From NCBI GenBank assembly GCA_964642795.1, contig CAZXRQ010000037.1, positions 1 to 19,725 on the forward strand: 19,725 nucleotides of DNA, written 5' to 3'. The notes beneath the pieces were generated by a model, which worked only from the letters and a program-made list of their open reading frames with translations, was not told where the DNA came from and did no database searches. This stretch comes from JAVVVD01 sp964642795 (GTDB lineage: Bacteria; Bacillota; Clostridia; Christensenellales; CAG-138). How positions within the stretch are numbered: position 1 is the first letter of the stretch; each line of letters starts with the position of its first letter. This document shows positions 1 through 7,304 of this stretch, one piece after another. The position numbers were made by a program, and so were the translations under genes.

Positions 1-27
1 TTTTGGCGAGAGGCAAAGACTGCAAGC

Positions 28-55
28 TCGAAAAAGTCAAAATTGACTTTTTCGA
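28..55. repeat. perfect 13-bp inverted repeat near the window edge
   Basis: Two 13-nt arms (TCGAAAAAGTCAA and its complement) are separated by only two A residues. The right arm contains a run of five T. Such a palindrome can act as a terminator for a plus-strand gene ending left of the window, or as a second hairpin behind the terminator at 56-100. No coding function is visible in the overlapping short frame. Confidence 0.6.
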
Positions 56-100
56 AAACCGGGCCGCCCCGCATATCGCGGGACGGCCGGTTTATTTTAT
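56..100. terminator. rho-independent terminator, probably bidirectional
   Basis: A GC-rich stem (arms 56-72 and 78-93, loop ATATC, with one bulge and one mismatch) is flanked by A residues on the left and by TTTATTTTAT on the right. On the minus strand it lies directly behind the small gene that ends at 105 and is followed by TTTT. It would terminate that gene and could also stop transcription entering from the left of the window. Confidence 0.7.
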
Positions 101-104
101 AGTG

Positions 105-371
105 TCAGCATCTTTTTTTACCGCTGTCGCTCAGCCGCTCAATGACAAGCGCCTTTGTAGCGGACGGCGCCGCAAGTGGCACCTTCTTTCTTAGTATGTA
201 TGATGCCGCAAGCTGCCATTCCTCGGAGGTAAAAGAGCAGTCGGGTATTTGGGCTATCGCCTGGACTATGCTTGGGTTGTTTTGCCCCCCGTGGAGATCG
301 GAAAGGTAGCTCAAGCCGGCCTGTGCTCTGATGTGCTCCAAAATATCCGTACGACCCTGATCGATTACCAT
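105..371 (-). CDS. small protein of unknown function (88 aa)
   Basis: I do not recognise this protein. The start at 371 is chosen because GGAGG lies six bases upstream of the ATG; a longer frame starting at 416 has no ribosome binding site and runs through the TGTCTA repeats. The product is soluble, has no signal peptide or membrane segment, and looks mostly helical. Residues near the middle read DCSFTSEEWQLAASYIL, followed by a KxxxAAPSATKALVIERL segment. Transcription would start at the promoter at 546-574, giving a leader of about 170 nt with three TGTCTA sites, and would end at the hairpin at 56-100. The complete set of promoter, SD and terminator argues for a real, independently regulated gene. 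It could be a small regulator acting on the repeats or a relic open frame at the end of an insertion sequence; neither is shown. Confidence 0.6.
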   Translation of the reverse strand: MVIDQGRTDILEHIRAQAGLSYLSDLHGGQNNPSIVQAIAQIPDCSFTSEEWQLAASYILRKKVPLAAPSATKALVIERLSDSGKKRC

Positions 372-398
372 GTGTTGCCTCCGTTGATGACTTATATA

Positions 399-575
399 GT
401 AGACATTATTAGACAAATAACGTAGACATTATTTGCCAAGCGGAATCCGGCTGAATTTACCGGCCCGCGGCAGCTAAATCCTGCAAAGGTCTGGAAAAAA
501 ATATTGATAATACCTTTGTCTAACACAAAATACTATGTAATATGTATTATACAATAATTGTAAAATAATGTCTAC
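399..575. repeat. cluster of five TGTCTA sites, including three AATAATGTCTAC copies
   Basis: The 12-mer GTAGACATTATT occurs at 399-410 and 422-433, and its complement AATAATGTCTAC at 564-575. The core TGTCTA occurs two further times (minus strand at 410-415, plus strand at 517-522). The rightmost copy overlaps the -35 element of the minus-strand promoter. The rest of the 415-bp gene-free stretch 372-786 is AT-rich to about 620 and then ordinary, with only the terminator at 728-768 in it. The repeats could be operator sites or nested binding sites of the kind found at insertion-sequence ends. Confidence 0.65.
546..574 (-). promoter_or_regulatory. sigma-A promoter for the 88-aa gene
   Basis: Read on the minus strand, TAGACA (574-569) is separated by 17 bases from a perfect TATAAT (551-546). 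The -35 differs from consensus by one base and lies inside an AATAATGTCTAC repeat. The predicted start is near 539, so the leader before the ATG at 371 is about 170 nt. Confidence 0.6.
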
Positions 576-727
576 TTTTTTGGACGATAATTGTCGATAA
601 AACCGTATTGTACCGGCAGGAATGTGCCAAATTGATGTGTTAAACGGCGAATGGCCTTATAACCGCGCACGCACAGAGCCGGATAAAAGCCCTTATTCAG
701 CCGATACGATCCGTTGGTATATATGTA

Positions 728-768
728 AGCAGGGGCTGCGGCAGGCTTGTATTGCCGCAGCCCCTGCT
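728..768 (-). terminator. strong hairpin downstream of the SPOCS-LysM gene
   Basis: A perfect 16-bp stem (728-743 with 753-768) encloses a 9-nt loop. It lies 18 bases beyond the stop codon of the SPOCS-LysM gene. The T content after the stem is weak on this strand (TACATATATA), so it may work as a weak terminator or as an mRNA 3'-end stabiliser. Confidence 0.6.
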
Positions 769-786
769 GAGTTGTATTTTGCGCGT

Positions 787-2199
787 CTATCGCGTTATCA
801 CGACAAGCCGCTCGCCCTCTGCCAGCGCGTCGCCCGCGGCCGGATTCAGCTCACGCAGCTCGGATACAGTAACGTCAAAGCGCATCGCCGCATCAAACAG
901 CGTCTCTCCGGCGGCGGCGTAGTATGCCGTTATGCCGGGCTTGTGCAATGGAGCGCAGGCGGGCTCGGCAGCCGTGAGTATATCCAGCGTGCGCAGCGTA
1001 AACAGCCTTGCGTTGAAAAACAGCGTATAGTCCACCATGGGACGCAGCCCGCCGCCCCTGAGCGAAGCGAGCGCGCACACGGAAACATCCGCGGCGTCGC
1101 CCGCGCAGGCGAAATCCGCACAGAACGGCACATCCTCATAGAAGCATACCGGCGTGCCGGATTCATCCTCGTAGAGTATGTGCGTAAACAGCAAGCCCTC
1201 TACGAACAGCCGCCCGTCGGTTATGCTTTTTGCAGTTACCGCCGCGCGGCAGAATGCGCCCAAAGGTCTGCAAACCGGGGACGTTCCGTCGGGCAGGCTT
1301 AGCGTTTCGGTCAGCGTATGCCGCCTGCACAGCGTGCCCGCGCTGCCTATGAAGCAGGTCTGGGTGGTAACGCAGCTGAAGTATGGGCCGCCCGGCCTGT
1401 ATGCCGCAAGCGGCAGCAGCGCCCGCTGCTCCGTGGCGTCCTCGCTCCACAGCAGGAGCTGCGCCTCCACCACGATTATGTCGAACTCCGATACGCAGCG
1501 CACGTTCAGCGCGGACACCGTCGCGCAGGCCGCTCCCGCCGAAGCATATTCAAACGGCGCTTCCAGCCTCCGCTGCAGCAGCCGGCCGTCCAGCCCGCGG
1601 CAAAGCGCATCCACGGCCAGCACGCCGCGCCCGGCTGCGGCGTCCGCCTCCAAACAGCCCTGCGCACACAGCACCGCGGCGGCCTCGCCGGCGGGGAATT
1701 CCTCGCGCAGCTCCAGTGTACGCGTCTGCCCACTGCCTGTGCAAAGCGTTACCTCGGCGGTTTTTACCTCGCAGCCCGTTTCACGGAACGCAGGCAGCAC
1801 GGTCCGATCCACCAGCCGGCAGGTTATATCCGCCACAGCGTACAGCGACAGCGCAAGCGACGCGTTCTGCTTTACCGAAAACGAGGACAGCTGTGCCGAG
1901 CATATACATTCCAGCCCGGGCAGCGCTTCCGCGCAGGGTATCTCGTGGCGGAACGCCGCGCTGGATACGAAGCAGAACGGCGCATCCTCACCGCTGCACA
2001 TGATATGCGCGCGCACCCGCCCCTCCACTGTAACGCTGCCGTCGCCTGCAAGCGCCGAGCCCAGCTCGACCTCGCCCTGGGCGCACATCAGCCGCCCGGC
2101 GCTCCCCTCCGGGAAGGGTATATCGCCCTCCGCCAGCGCCTGTGAGCTCACCATGCCCGCCGCGCGCGGCAGGCGAATATCCTCAAACACATATTCCAT
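787..2199 (-). CDS. SPOCS (DUF3794) and LysM spore-coat morphogenesis protein, SipL/SpoVID-like
   Basis: The 470-aa product starts at the ATG at 2199, preceded by GAGGAGGT; the upstream extension of the open frame has no such site. Residues about 40-400 carry beta-rich SPOCS-type segments with the pattern VEGRVRAHIM at about 58-67 and VEGLLFTHILYED further on. The last 49 residues form a LysM domain (AAGETLFDAAMRFDVTVSEL...ELNP). This architecture matches clostridial SipL, which binds SpoIVA and links the coat to the forespore outer membrane, and is analogous to Bacillus SpoVID. There is no signal peptide, as expected for a mother-cell protein. It contains 24 cysteines, about 5%, which is high. 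The gene lies downstream of spo0A in the same orientation, but a 367-bp gap with DnaA boxes separates them, so it probably has its own promoter; I could not identify a convincing mother-cell sigma-factor site. Confidence 0.85.
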   Translation of the reverse strand: MEYVFEDIRLPRAAGMVSSQALAEGDIPFPEGSAGRLMCAQGEVELGSALAGDGSVTVEGRVRAHIMCSGEDAPFCFVSSAAFRHEIPCAEALPGLECICSAQLSSFSVKQNASLALSLYAVADITCRLVDRTVLPAFRETGCEVKTAEVTLCTGSGQTRTLELREEFPAGEAAAVLCAQGCLEADAAAGRGVLAVDALCRGLDGRLLQRRLEAPFEYASAGAACATVSALNVRCVSEFDIIVVEAQLLLWSEDATEQRALLPLAAYRPGGPYFSCVTTQTCFIGSAGTLCRRHTLTETLSLPDGTSPVCRPLGAFCRAAVTAKSITDGRLFVEGLLFTHILYEDESGTPVCFYEDVPFCADFACAGDAADVSVCALASLRGGGLRPMVDYTLFFNARLFTLRTLDILTAAEPACAPLHKPGITAYYAAAGETLFDAAMRFDVTVSELRELNPAAGDALAEGERLVVITR

Positions 2200-2378
2200 T
2201 ACAGACCTCCTCAATATCAGGCTGTACATATCTGCACATACTATGGATATTGCACTGGCAGCGGTTTTATGTGCATACACAGGCAAGGAATTTATAGCAC
2301 TTTGAATAATATTTACGCGATTTTTGGCGGCGCTTTTATGCAGTATACAGGTGTGATACGGGCTTGAATCGTGCAGGG

Positions 2379-2444
2379 TTATCCACATTGCCCACATGGT
2401 TATCCACAGTTTGGGCTTTTATTGGAGGTGCCGGATGTGGATTA
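2379..2444. promoter_or_regulatory. DnaA-box cluster between spo0A and the SPOCS-LysM gene
   Basis: Two perfect DnaA boxes, TTATCCACA at 2379-2387 and 2400-2408, have the same orientation and start exactly 21 bp apart, two helical turns. A third, inverted site (TGTGGATTA, 2436-2444) differs from the consensus at one position. An AT-rich stretch follows at about 2470-2545. The cluster lies 180-245 bp upstream of the SPOCS-LysM start. Apart from this, the 367-bp gene-free stretch 2200-2566 holds no gene I can support. Confidence 0.65.
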
Positions 2445-2566
2445 CGGGCGGAGCAGGTGCAAAACGCACGTATGCTTTGTATTAATGAATGTATAATTTT
2501 CCAGGACGGTTTCTATAATTTACAAATTGTGCTATATTCAGCGTTCGCGCGTCGAAGCGTGTCGCA

Positions 2567-3367
2567 TTACATGGCGGAGAGAATGTCGTTTTGCGCCTCG
2601 CGCGCACTTTCCATGATCAGCTTATCCGCTACCAGCGCTATGAATTCGCCGTTGGTGGGCTTATCATTTTTGCCGTATATATTATAGCCGAATATCTGAT
2701 TAACGTTTTCTATTTTGCCCCGTGTCCAGGCCACCTCGATGGCGTGGCGAATGGCGCGCTCCACCTTGCTGGCGGAGGTCGAGAACCGCTTGGCTATGCC
2801 CGGGTACAGCTCCTTGGTGATGCGGTTTATCAGCTCCGGCTCGTAGTAAACCATACGAACGGCCTCGCGCAGATAATGGTAGCCCTTTATGTGCGCCGGA
2901 ATGCCGATTATAAGAAAAAAGGACGTGATTTTTTCATCCAGCGTCTTAGGCTGCTGGGAAAGCGCGCAGAAGGGGGATCTCAGCTCCATGGTGGTATCCA
3001 GCATATCCAGCGTGCGCTTATACAGCGTATCCGGGTCCACGGGCTTGAGCATATAATACTTTGCGCCCAGGGCGGAGGCCTGTCTTATCATGTCCTCCTG
3101 CCGCAGCGCGGATACCACGATCACTACGGGAGGGGTCTCGACAAAGCCGCTGTGTATGCGCTCCATCAGCTCAAAGCCGTCCATCCGGGCCATCACAAGG
3201 TCGCATATCAGCGCGTCGTAATGGCCGCTGCGCAGTGCATCCAGCGCGGCTTGGCCGTCGTAAACGGCGTCCGCCTGCGCTATCATATCCTGCGCCGTGA
3301 AGAAATCGCGCACCCCGTCGATGTAACGTGGGTTGCCATCCGCCAAGAGAATACGGTGTTTCGCCAT
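2567..3367 (-). CDS. spo0A: sporulation master response regulator Spo0A
   Basis: The 266-aa product has an N-terminal receiver domain (about 1-120) with the phosphoacceptor Asp56 in LICDLVMARMDG and the conserved Lys108 in YYMLKPVD. The C-terminal DNA-binding domain contains the diagnostic blocks GIPAHIKGYHYLREA, TKELYP, KVERAIRHAIEVAW and KPTNGEFIALVADKL. It acts as the phosphorelay-controlled activator/repressor that commits the cell to sporulation. The start is supported by AGGAGG seven bases upstream. The usual Asp-Asp pair at residues 10-11 is Asp-Gly here, so one of the acidic residues that normally coordinates Mg2+ is missing. In many Clostridia spo0A follows spoIVB; here the upstream neighbour is the divergent opp operon. 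Confidence 0.97.
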   Translation of the reverse strand: MAKHRILLADGNPRYIDGVRDFFTAQDMIAQADAVYDGQAALDALRSGHYDALICDLVMARMDGFELMERIHSGFVETPPVVIVVSALRQEDMIRQASALGAKYYMLKPVDPDTLYKRTLDMLDTTMELRSPFCALSQQPKTLDEKITSFFLIIGIPAHIKGYHYLREAVRMVYYEPELINRITKELYPGIAKRFSTSASKVERAIRHAIEVAWTRGKIENVNQIFGYNIYGKNDKPTNGEFIALVADKLIMESAREAQNDILSAM

Positions 3368-3630
3368 TTGTGTTCCTCCTGTTCAAAATATGATGTAGTA
3401 TGTTCGGGAATGCTGTTGTACCTCCCAATCAGAGAATAGCATCGCCATTTTTGCGGCGACAGGGATGTAAAATACACATAAATGTCGGCTTTTGATGGCA
3501 TTAATGCAGCTTTTCAGACATGGCGGGAGAACGGCGCGATGCGGTTGCATTGTAACACACGGCGTGGCCGGGGATGGAAATTTTCTCATACAATGTAATT
3601 AGTTTTGCTCGTTGTATATTATGCACCGCA
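3368..3630. other. divergent intergenic region between spo0A and the opp operon
   Basis: Together with the promoter and leader to 3734 this is a 367-bp gap without a gene. It must hold the spo0A promoter, but I see no sigma-H or Spo0A-box match good enough to call. A short inverted repeat (TCGCC/GGCGA, around 3443-3460) and an ATACAA...TTGTAT pair near 3592-3618 are visible; their role is unknown. Confidence 0.4.
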
Positions 3631-3659
3631 TTGACTTTCATATTGCGTTAACATATAAT
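3631..3659 (+). promoter_or_regulatory. sigma-A promoter of the opp operon
   Basis: TTGACT (3631-3636) is separated by exactly 17 bases from a perfect TATAAT (3654-3659). The predicted start is near 3666, giving a leader of about 70 nt to the oppA ATG. A small inverted repeat AGCTTCAAGCT lies just after the predicted start at about 3667-3677 and could be an operator. Confidence 0.8.
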
Positions 3660-3734
3660 TAAGCATAGCTTCAAGCTGTATATCATTGCATTTACAACAA
3701 ACATGCTAATACCGAAAAAAGAGGAGGAAAAAAA

Positions 3735-6215
3735 ATGAACCGTAAACTCAAGTCCATCATCGCATTGATGCTGGCGCTGGCTATGTGCCTTGCCGTTGTG
3801 GCAGGCTGCGGCCAGACACCCGCCACCGAAGAAGGCGGCGCTGCTACCGAAGAGGGCGGCGAAGGTACCGCCGTCGAGCCCGGCACCCGCGCAGACGGCA
3901 AGAGTTACCTCGAATACGAGGTGATCGTGGCCGGCGACGGCGTCGGCGATCACCCGGCGTATGCCGTACTGACCGGCGCGCAGGAAGCGTTTGCCAGCAT
4001 TGGCATCACGCTCAACATCAACGACCCCGCTGATTCCAACGTCCTGTGGGATGCGCTGGACGCAGGCACCCAGGATTTCTGGACGGCTGCGTGGCAGTCC
4101 ACGATAGACCCTGATATGTATCAGGTATATCACAGCAGCGGAATAGTCGGCGCGGGCGGAAGCGATTCCAACCACTACCACATCGCAAGCGATCTGCTTG
4201 ACCAGCTCGTTGTTGAGGCGCGTCAGAGCGACGATCAGGCCTACCGCAAGAGCATATATAAGCAGGCCTTGGATGAAATCGTGGACTGGGCCGTAGAGCT
4301 GCCCACCTATCAGCGCCAGAACTGCACGATCTTCAGCACCGAGCGCGTCAAGGTAGAAACCATCACCCCCGACATCACCACCTTCTGGAGCTGGATGCAG
4401 GATATCCAGAACATCGAAATGATGAACGCGGACGACCCGATGGTTGTTGCGTACAGCCCGTTCAGCCAGAAGTTCAGCCCGTTCTTCTGTGACACCGGCT
4501 ATGACCGCGACGCCACAGACATGACCCAGCTGGTCCCGCTGACCACCGACCGCGTGGGCGGCATCATCTACAACGCCATAGAGGGCGAGACCGTTTCCTA
4601 CAACGGCACCGATTACCTCTATACCGGCCCCGCCGATATCAGCGTTGCTTATGACGAAGCCACCGATACCACCACCTACACCTGCAAGCTGCGCGACGAT
4701 ATCGTATTCTCCGACGGCGAGCCCCTTACCGCGGACGATATGATATTCAACTATTATGTATATCTCGATCCCTCCTACGTCGGCTCCTCCACGCTCGGCT
4801 CCTATGATATCGTAGGTCTGAACGAGTACAAGCAGCAGGCTTTGGATGTATACAGCAAGTACGAGACCATATTCGACGCCATCTACACTGCCGGCGAAGG
4901 CTACACCGCCACCGATGCGGATCCCTTCACGCAGGAGCAGTACGACCAGGCGTGGGCGGATCTCGCCACCGAGTGGAAGGCCGACGTGCAGGCCATAGTA
5001 GACTACTGCTTCACCAACTACCTCATCGGCTACGGCGAAGCCGTGCTGGGCAAGACCATCGAGGAGATCAACGCCAGCGAAGGACTTCAGACTGCATTCG
5101 GCATGGCCATGTGGGGCTTTGGCGAGATCGGCGAGGACGGCTCCTTGACCGCTCCCTCCGGCGCTACCTGGAACCTGGTAGACAGCTTCCCGACCGTTGA
5201 CGATTACTATGCAGAGGCCTATGCCGCTTACGGCGGAGACGCCCAGGCCTATTCCGACGTTGAGCCCGCCGACGGCACCGGTGTTGTGGACGCTGTTAAG
5301 GCCGCGTTCGTACAGGCGCTTGCCGCTTCCGATACAGAGCTTACCGAGAGCGCGGTAGCCAACATCTCCGGCATAACCAAGGTAGACGATTACACCGTGC
5401 AGGTCGTTACCAACGGCTATGAGGCTCCCGCCATCTACAGCCTGATGGGCTTTGAGATCGCTCCTATGCACTACTACGGCGATCCCGACCAGTACGACTA
5501 CGAAAACAACCAGTTCGGCCATCCCTACGGCGACATCTCCGTAGTGAAGTCCGTTACCACCAAGCCCATGGGCGCAGGCGCTTACAAGTTCGTCGAGTAC
5601 AGCAACAAGGTCATATACTTTGAGGCGAACGAGAGCTACTACAAGGGCGCTCCCAAGACCCAGTACATCCAGTTCATGGAGACCGCTTCCTCCGAGGTTG
5701 CCGCGGGTGTTGCCGCGGGCACCGTTGATGCGGGCGAAATGACCGGCTCCAAGGCCTACTTCGAGCAGGTCCGCAGCTACAACGATAACGGCGAGCTCTC
5801 CGGCAGCGTCGTTACCACCAACCGCGTAGACAACCTGGGCTACGGCTACCTCGGCGCCAACGCTGATACGATTAATGTTGCGGGCGAACCCAGCAGCGAC
5901 GCCTCCAAGTATCTGCGCAAGGCTCTGATGACCGTGTTTGCGGTTTACCGCGATGTAGCTATCGACAGCTACTACGGCGATGCCGCATCCGTGATCAACT
6001 ACCCCATCTCCAACACCTCCTGGGCGGCTCCCCAGCCGACGGACAGCGACTATCAGATCGCGTTCTCCGTGGATGTTGAGGGCAATCCCATCTATACTGC
6101 GGAAATGACGCAGGAAGAGCGCTATGCCGCCGCGCTGCAGGCCTCGCTTGGCTTCTTTGAGGCCGCCGGCTTCACTGTGGAGAACGGCATGGTCGTGGCA
6201 GGCCCCGCCGCTTGA
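3735..6215 (+). CDS. oppA: oligopeptide-binding lipoprotein, SBP family 5, circularly permuted
   Basis: This is the extracytoplasmic peptide-binding subunit of the importer encoded downstream. It is 826 aa with a lipoprotein signal peptide (lipobox VVAGC, lipidated Cys25) and a Glu/Gly-rich linker to about 55. The order of the family segments is unusual. Residues about 57-229 (WDALDAGTQDFWTAAWQSTI, DPDMYQVYHS, DDQAYRKSIYKQALDEI, STERVKVETITPDITTFWSW) match what normally forms the C-terminal end of such proteins. Only then, from about 236, comes the usual mature N-terminus (VVAYSPFSQKFSPFF, TTDRVGGIIYNAIEG, then FSDGEPLTADDMIFNYYV). The protein ends at GFFEAAGFTVENGMVVAGPAA-like sequence, exactly where the displaced segment would normally follow. 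Each segment is present once. The start is supported by GAGGAGG. Ile codons are mostly ATC, unlike the neighbouring genes, which suggests high expression. The cargo is probably oligopeptides but is not shown. Confidence 0.93.
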   Translation: MNRKLKSIIALMLALAMCLAVVAGCGQTPATEEGGAATEEGGEGTAVEPGTRADGKSYLEYEVIVAGDGVGDHPAYAVLTGAQEAFASIGITLNINDPADSNVLWDALDAGTQDFWTAAWQSTIDPDMYQVYHSSGIVGAGGSDSNHYHIASDLLDQLVVEARQSDDQAYRKSIYKQALDEIVDWAVELPTYQRQNCTIFSTERVKVETITPDITTFWSWMQDIQNIEMMNADDPMVVAYSPFSQKFSPFFCDTGYDRDATDMTQLVPLTTDRVGGIIYNAIEGETVSYNGTDYLYTGPADISVAYDEATDTTTYTCKLRDDIVFSDGEPLTADDMIFNYYVYLDPSYVGSSTLGSYDIVGLNEYKQQALDVYSKYETIFDAIYTAGEGYTATDADPFTQEQYDQAWADLATEWKADVQAIVDYCFTNYLIGYGEAVLGKTIEEINASEGLQTAFGMAMWGFGEIGEDGSLTAPSGATWNLVDSFPTVDDYYAEAYAAYGGDAQAYSDVEPADGTGVVDAVKAAFVQALAASDTELTESAVANISGITKVDDYTVQVVTNGYEAPAIYSLMGFEIAPMHYYGDPDQYDYENNQFGHPYGDISVVKSVTTKPMGAGAYKFVEYSNKVIYFEANESYYKGAPKTQYIQFMETASSEVAAGVAAGTVDAGEMTGSKAYFEQVRSYNDNGELSGSVVTTNRVDNLGYGYLGANADTINVAGEPSSDASKYLRKALMTVFAVYRDVAIDSYYGDAASVINYPISNTSWAAPQPTDSDYQIAFSVDVEGNPIYTAEMTQEERYAAALQASLGFFEAAGFTVENGMVVAGPAA

Positions 6216-6236
6216 TGAAATAACGTCACAAATCAA

Positions 6237-6278
6237 GGTTTTGGGCTCGCGCTTAGTGCGGGCCCAAAACCCCTTTTT
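6237..6278 (+). terminator. intra-operon terminator/attenuator between oppA and oppB
   Basis: A 10-bp perfect stem (GGTTTTGGGC at 6237-6246 with 6262-6271), extended inside by CGC/GCG, is followed by CCTTTTT. It lies 21 bases after the oppA stop and 20 before the oppB start. Partial termination here would make binding protein in excess of the membrane components, as is common in binding-protein operons. Confidence 0.75.
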
Positions 6279-6298
6279 GACTTTGGAGGAGGGGAAAA

Positions 6299-7285
6299 AT
6301 GAGTAAATTCCTCGTGCGGCGATTGATACTTGGCGTGTTCATAGTATTTTTCGGCCTGCTTATAACATATGCTGTGGTGCGCTGCCTGCCATCCAGTTAT
6401 GTTGAAAACATCGCAAGGCAGCGTTCAAATCTTCCCGGCGCCAAAAGCTACAAGGAAATACTGGAGCAGCTCAACGCGCTGTACGGCATGGATACCGGCA
6501 TAGTACGCGGGTATCTCACATGGCTCGGCAACGCGCTCAAGGGCAACTTCGGAGACAGCTGGCTGTTCACCGTCCCGGTTACTGAAAAGTTCAACGACGT
6601 AATATGGTATTCCGTCGCGATGAACGTAGTAACGCTGTTTGTCGAGCTTTTCATATCCATACCGCTCGGCATACTCGCCGCGCGCAAGCAATACTCAAGA
6701 ACGGATTACGCGGTGACCGTATTCGCACTTATGGGCATGTCGCTGCCCACGTTCTTTCTTGCGACCTGCTTAAAATTCATATTCGCAATCAAACTGCAGT
6801 GGGTGGATCTCTACGGCGTAGTGGGCCGCTACCACGCGCTGCTTACCCCCACGGGGCAGTTTCTTGACGTAGCGGCGCATCTGATACTGCCGGTGATCAC
6901 GCTTACAATGCTCAGTATCGGCGGACTGATGCGTTATACCCGCACCAATATGCTTGAGGTGCTCAACGCCGACTATATCCGCACGGCGCGCGCGAAGGGC
7001 CTGCCGGAAAAGGTGGTAATCAACCGCCACGCCTTCCGCAACACGCTGATCCCCCTGGTATCCTACATGAGCTACCTCATCCCCAGCATGTTCGGCGGCG
7101 CAATGATTACCGAAACGCTGTTCCAGATCCCGGGCATAGGCTGGATAAGCTACCAGGCCATGACGATGGGCGATATACCCTTCACCATGTTCTATGTGGC
7201 GTTCATAATGATACTGACGCAGTTGAGCCTGATACTGGCGGACATAATGTACGCCGTTGTGGATCCGCGCGTCAGAGCAAACTGA
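6299..7285 (+). CDS. oppB: oligopeptide ABC transporter permease OppB
   Basis: The 328-aa inner-membrane permease starts at an ATG preceded by GGAGGAGGGG. The first membrane segment is at about 8-28 (RRLILGVFIVFFGLLITYAVV), followed by the usual extracytoplasmic loop (ALYGMD, GNFGDSW) and further helices from about 104 to the C-terminus. The cytoplasmic EAA-type loop that docks onto the ATPases lies at about 223-250 (NADYIRTARAKGLPEKVV). The end, LADIMYAVVDPRVRAN, is typical of OppB/DppB. It pairs with OppC to form the translocation path. Its length is normal for the family, in contrast to OppC. Confidence 0.95.
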   Translation: MSKFLVRRLILGVFIVFFGLLITYAVVRCLPSSYVENIARQRSNLPGAKSYKEILEQLNALYGMDTGIVRGYLTWLGNALKGNFGDSWLFTVPVTEKFNDVIWYSVAMNVVTLFVELFISIPLGILAARKQYSRTDYAVTVFALMGMSLPTFFLATCLKFIFAIKLQWVDLYGVVGRYHALLTPTGQFLDVAAHLILPVITLTMLSIGGLMRYTRTNMLEVLNADYIRTARAKGLPEKVVINRHAFRNTLIPLVSYMSYLIPSMFGGAMITETLFQIPGIGWISYQAMTMGDIPFTMFYVAFIMILTQLSLILADIMYAVVDPRVRAN

Positions 7286-7304
7286 GCAAAGGAGGATTAT
7301 CGCG

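Noticed and set aside
622..2305. Long plus-strand frames opposite the SPOCS-LysM gene (226, 375 and 275 aa)
   Set aside because: They show low-complexity Arg/Ala/Ser composition typical of antisense frames, have no SD, and lie opposite a recognisable SPOCS-LysM protein.
3368..3500. Spo0A boxes and a sigma-H promoter upstream of spo0A
   Set aside because: Only partial matches (TGTCGGC, TGTCGCC, GGAGGTA with a poor -10) are present, so I do not call them.
3735..4421. N-terminal part of OppA as a remnant of a tandem gene or a fused extra domain
   Set aside because: The chain lacks a C-terminal copy of the same block and ends just where it would begin, so permutation explains the data better than duplication or fusion. 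Misassembly remains to be excluded by reads.
3648..6236. 862-aa open frame antisense to oppA
   Set aside because: It is a shadow of the strongly biased codons of oppA (third-position C gives few stops on the other strand). It lacks a ribosome binding site and domains, and oppA has a full set of gene signals.
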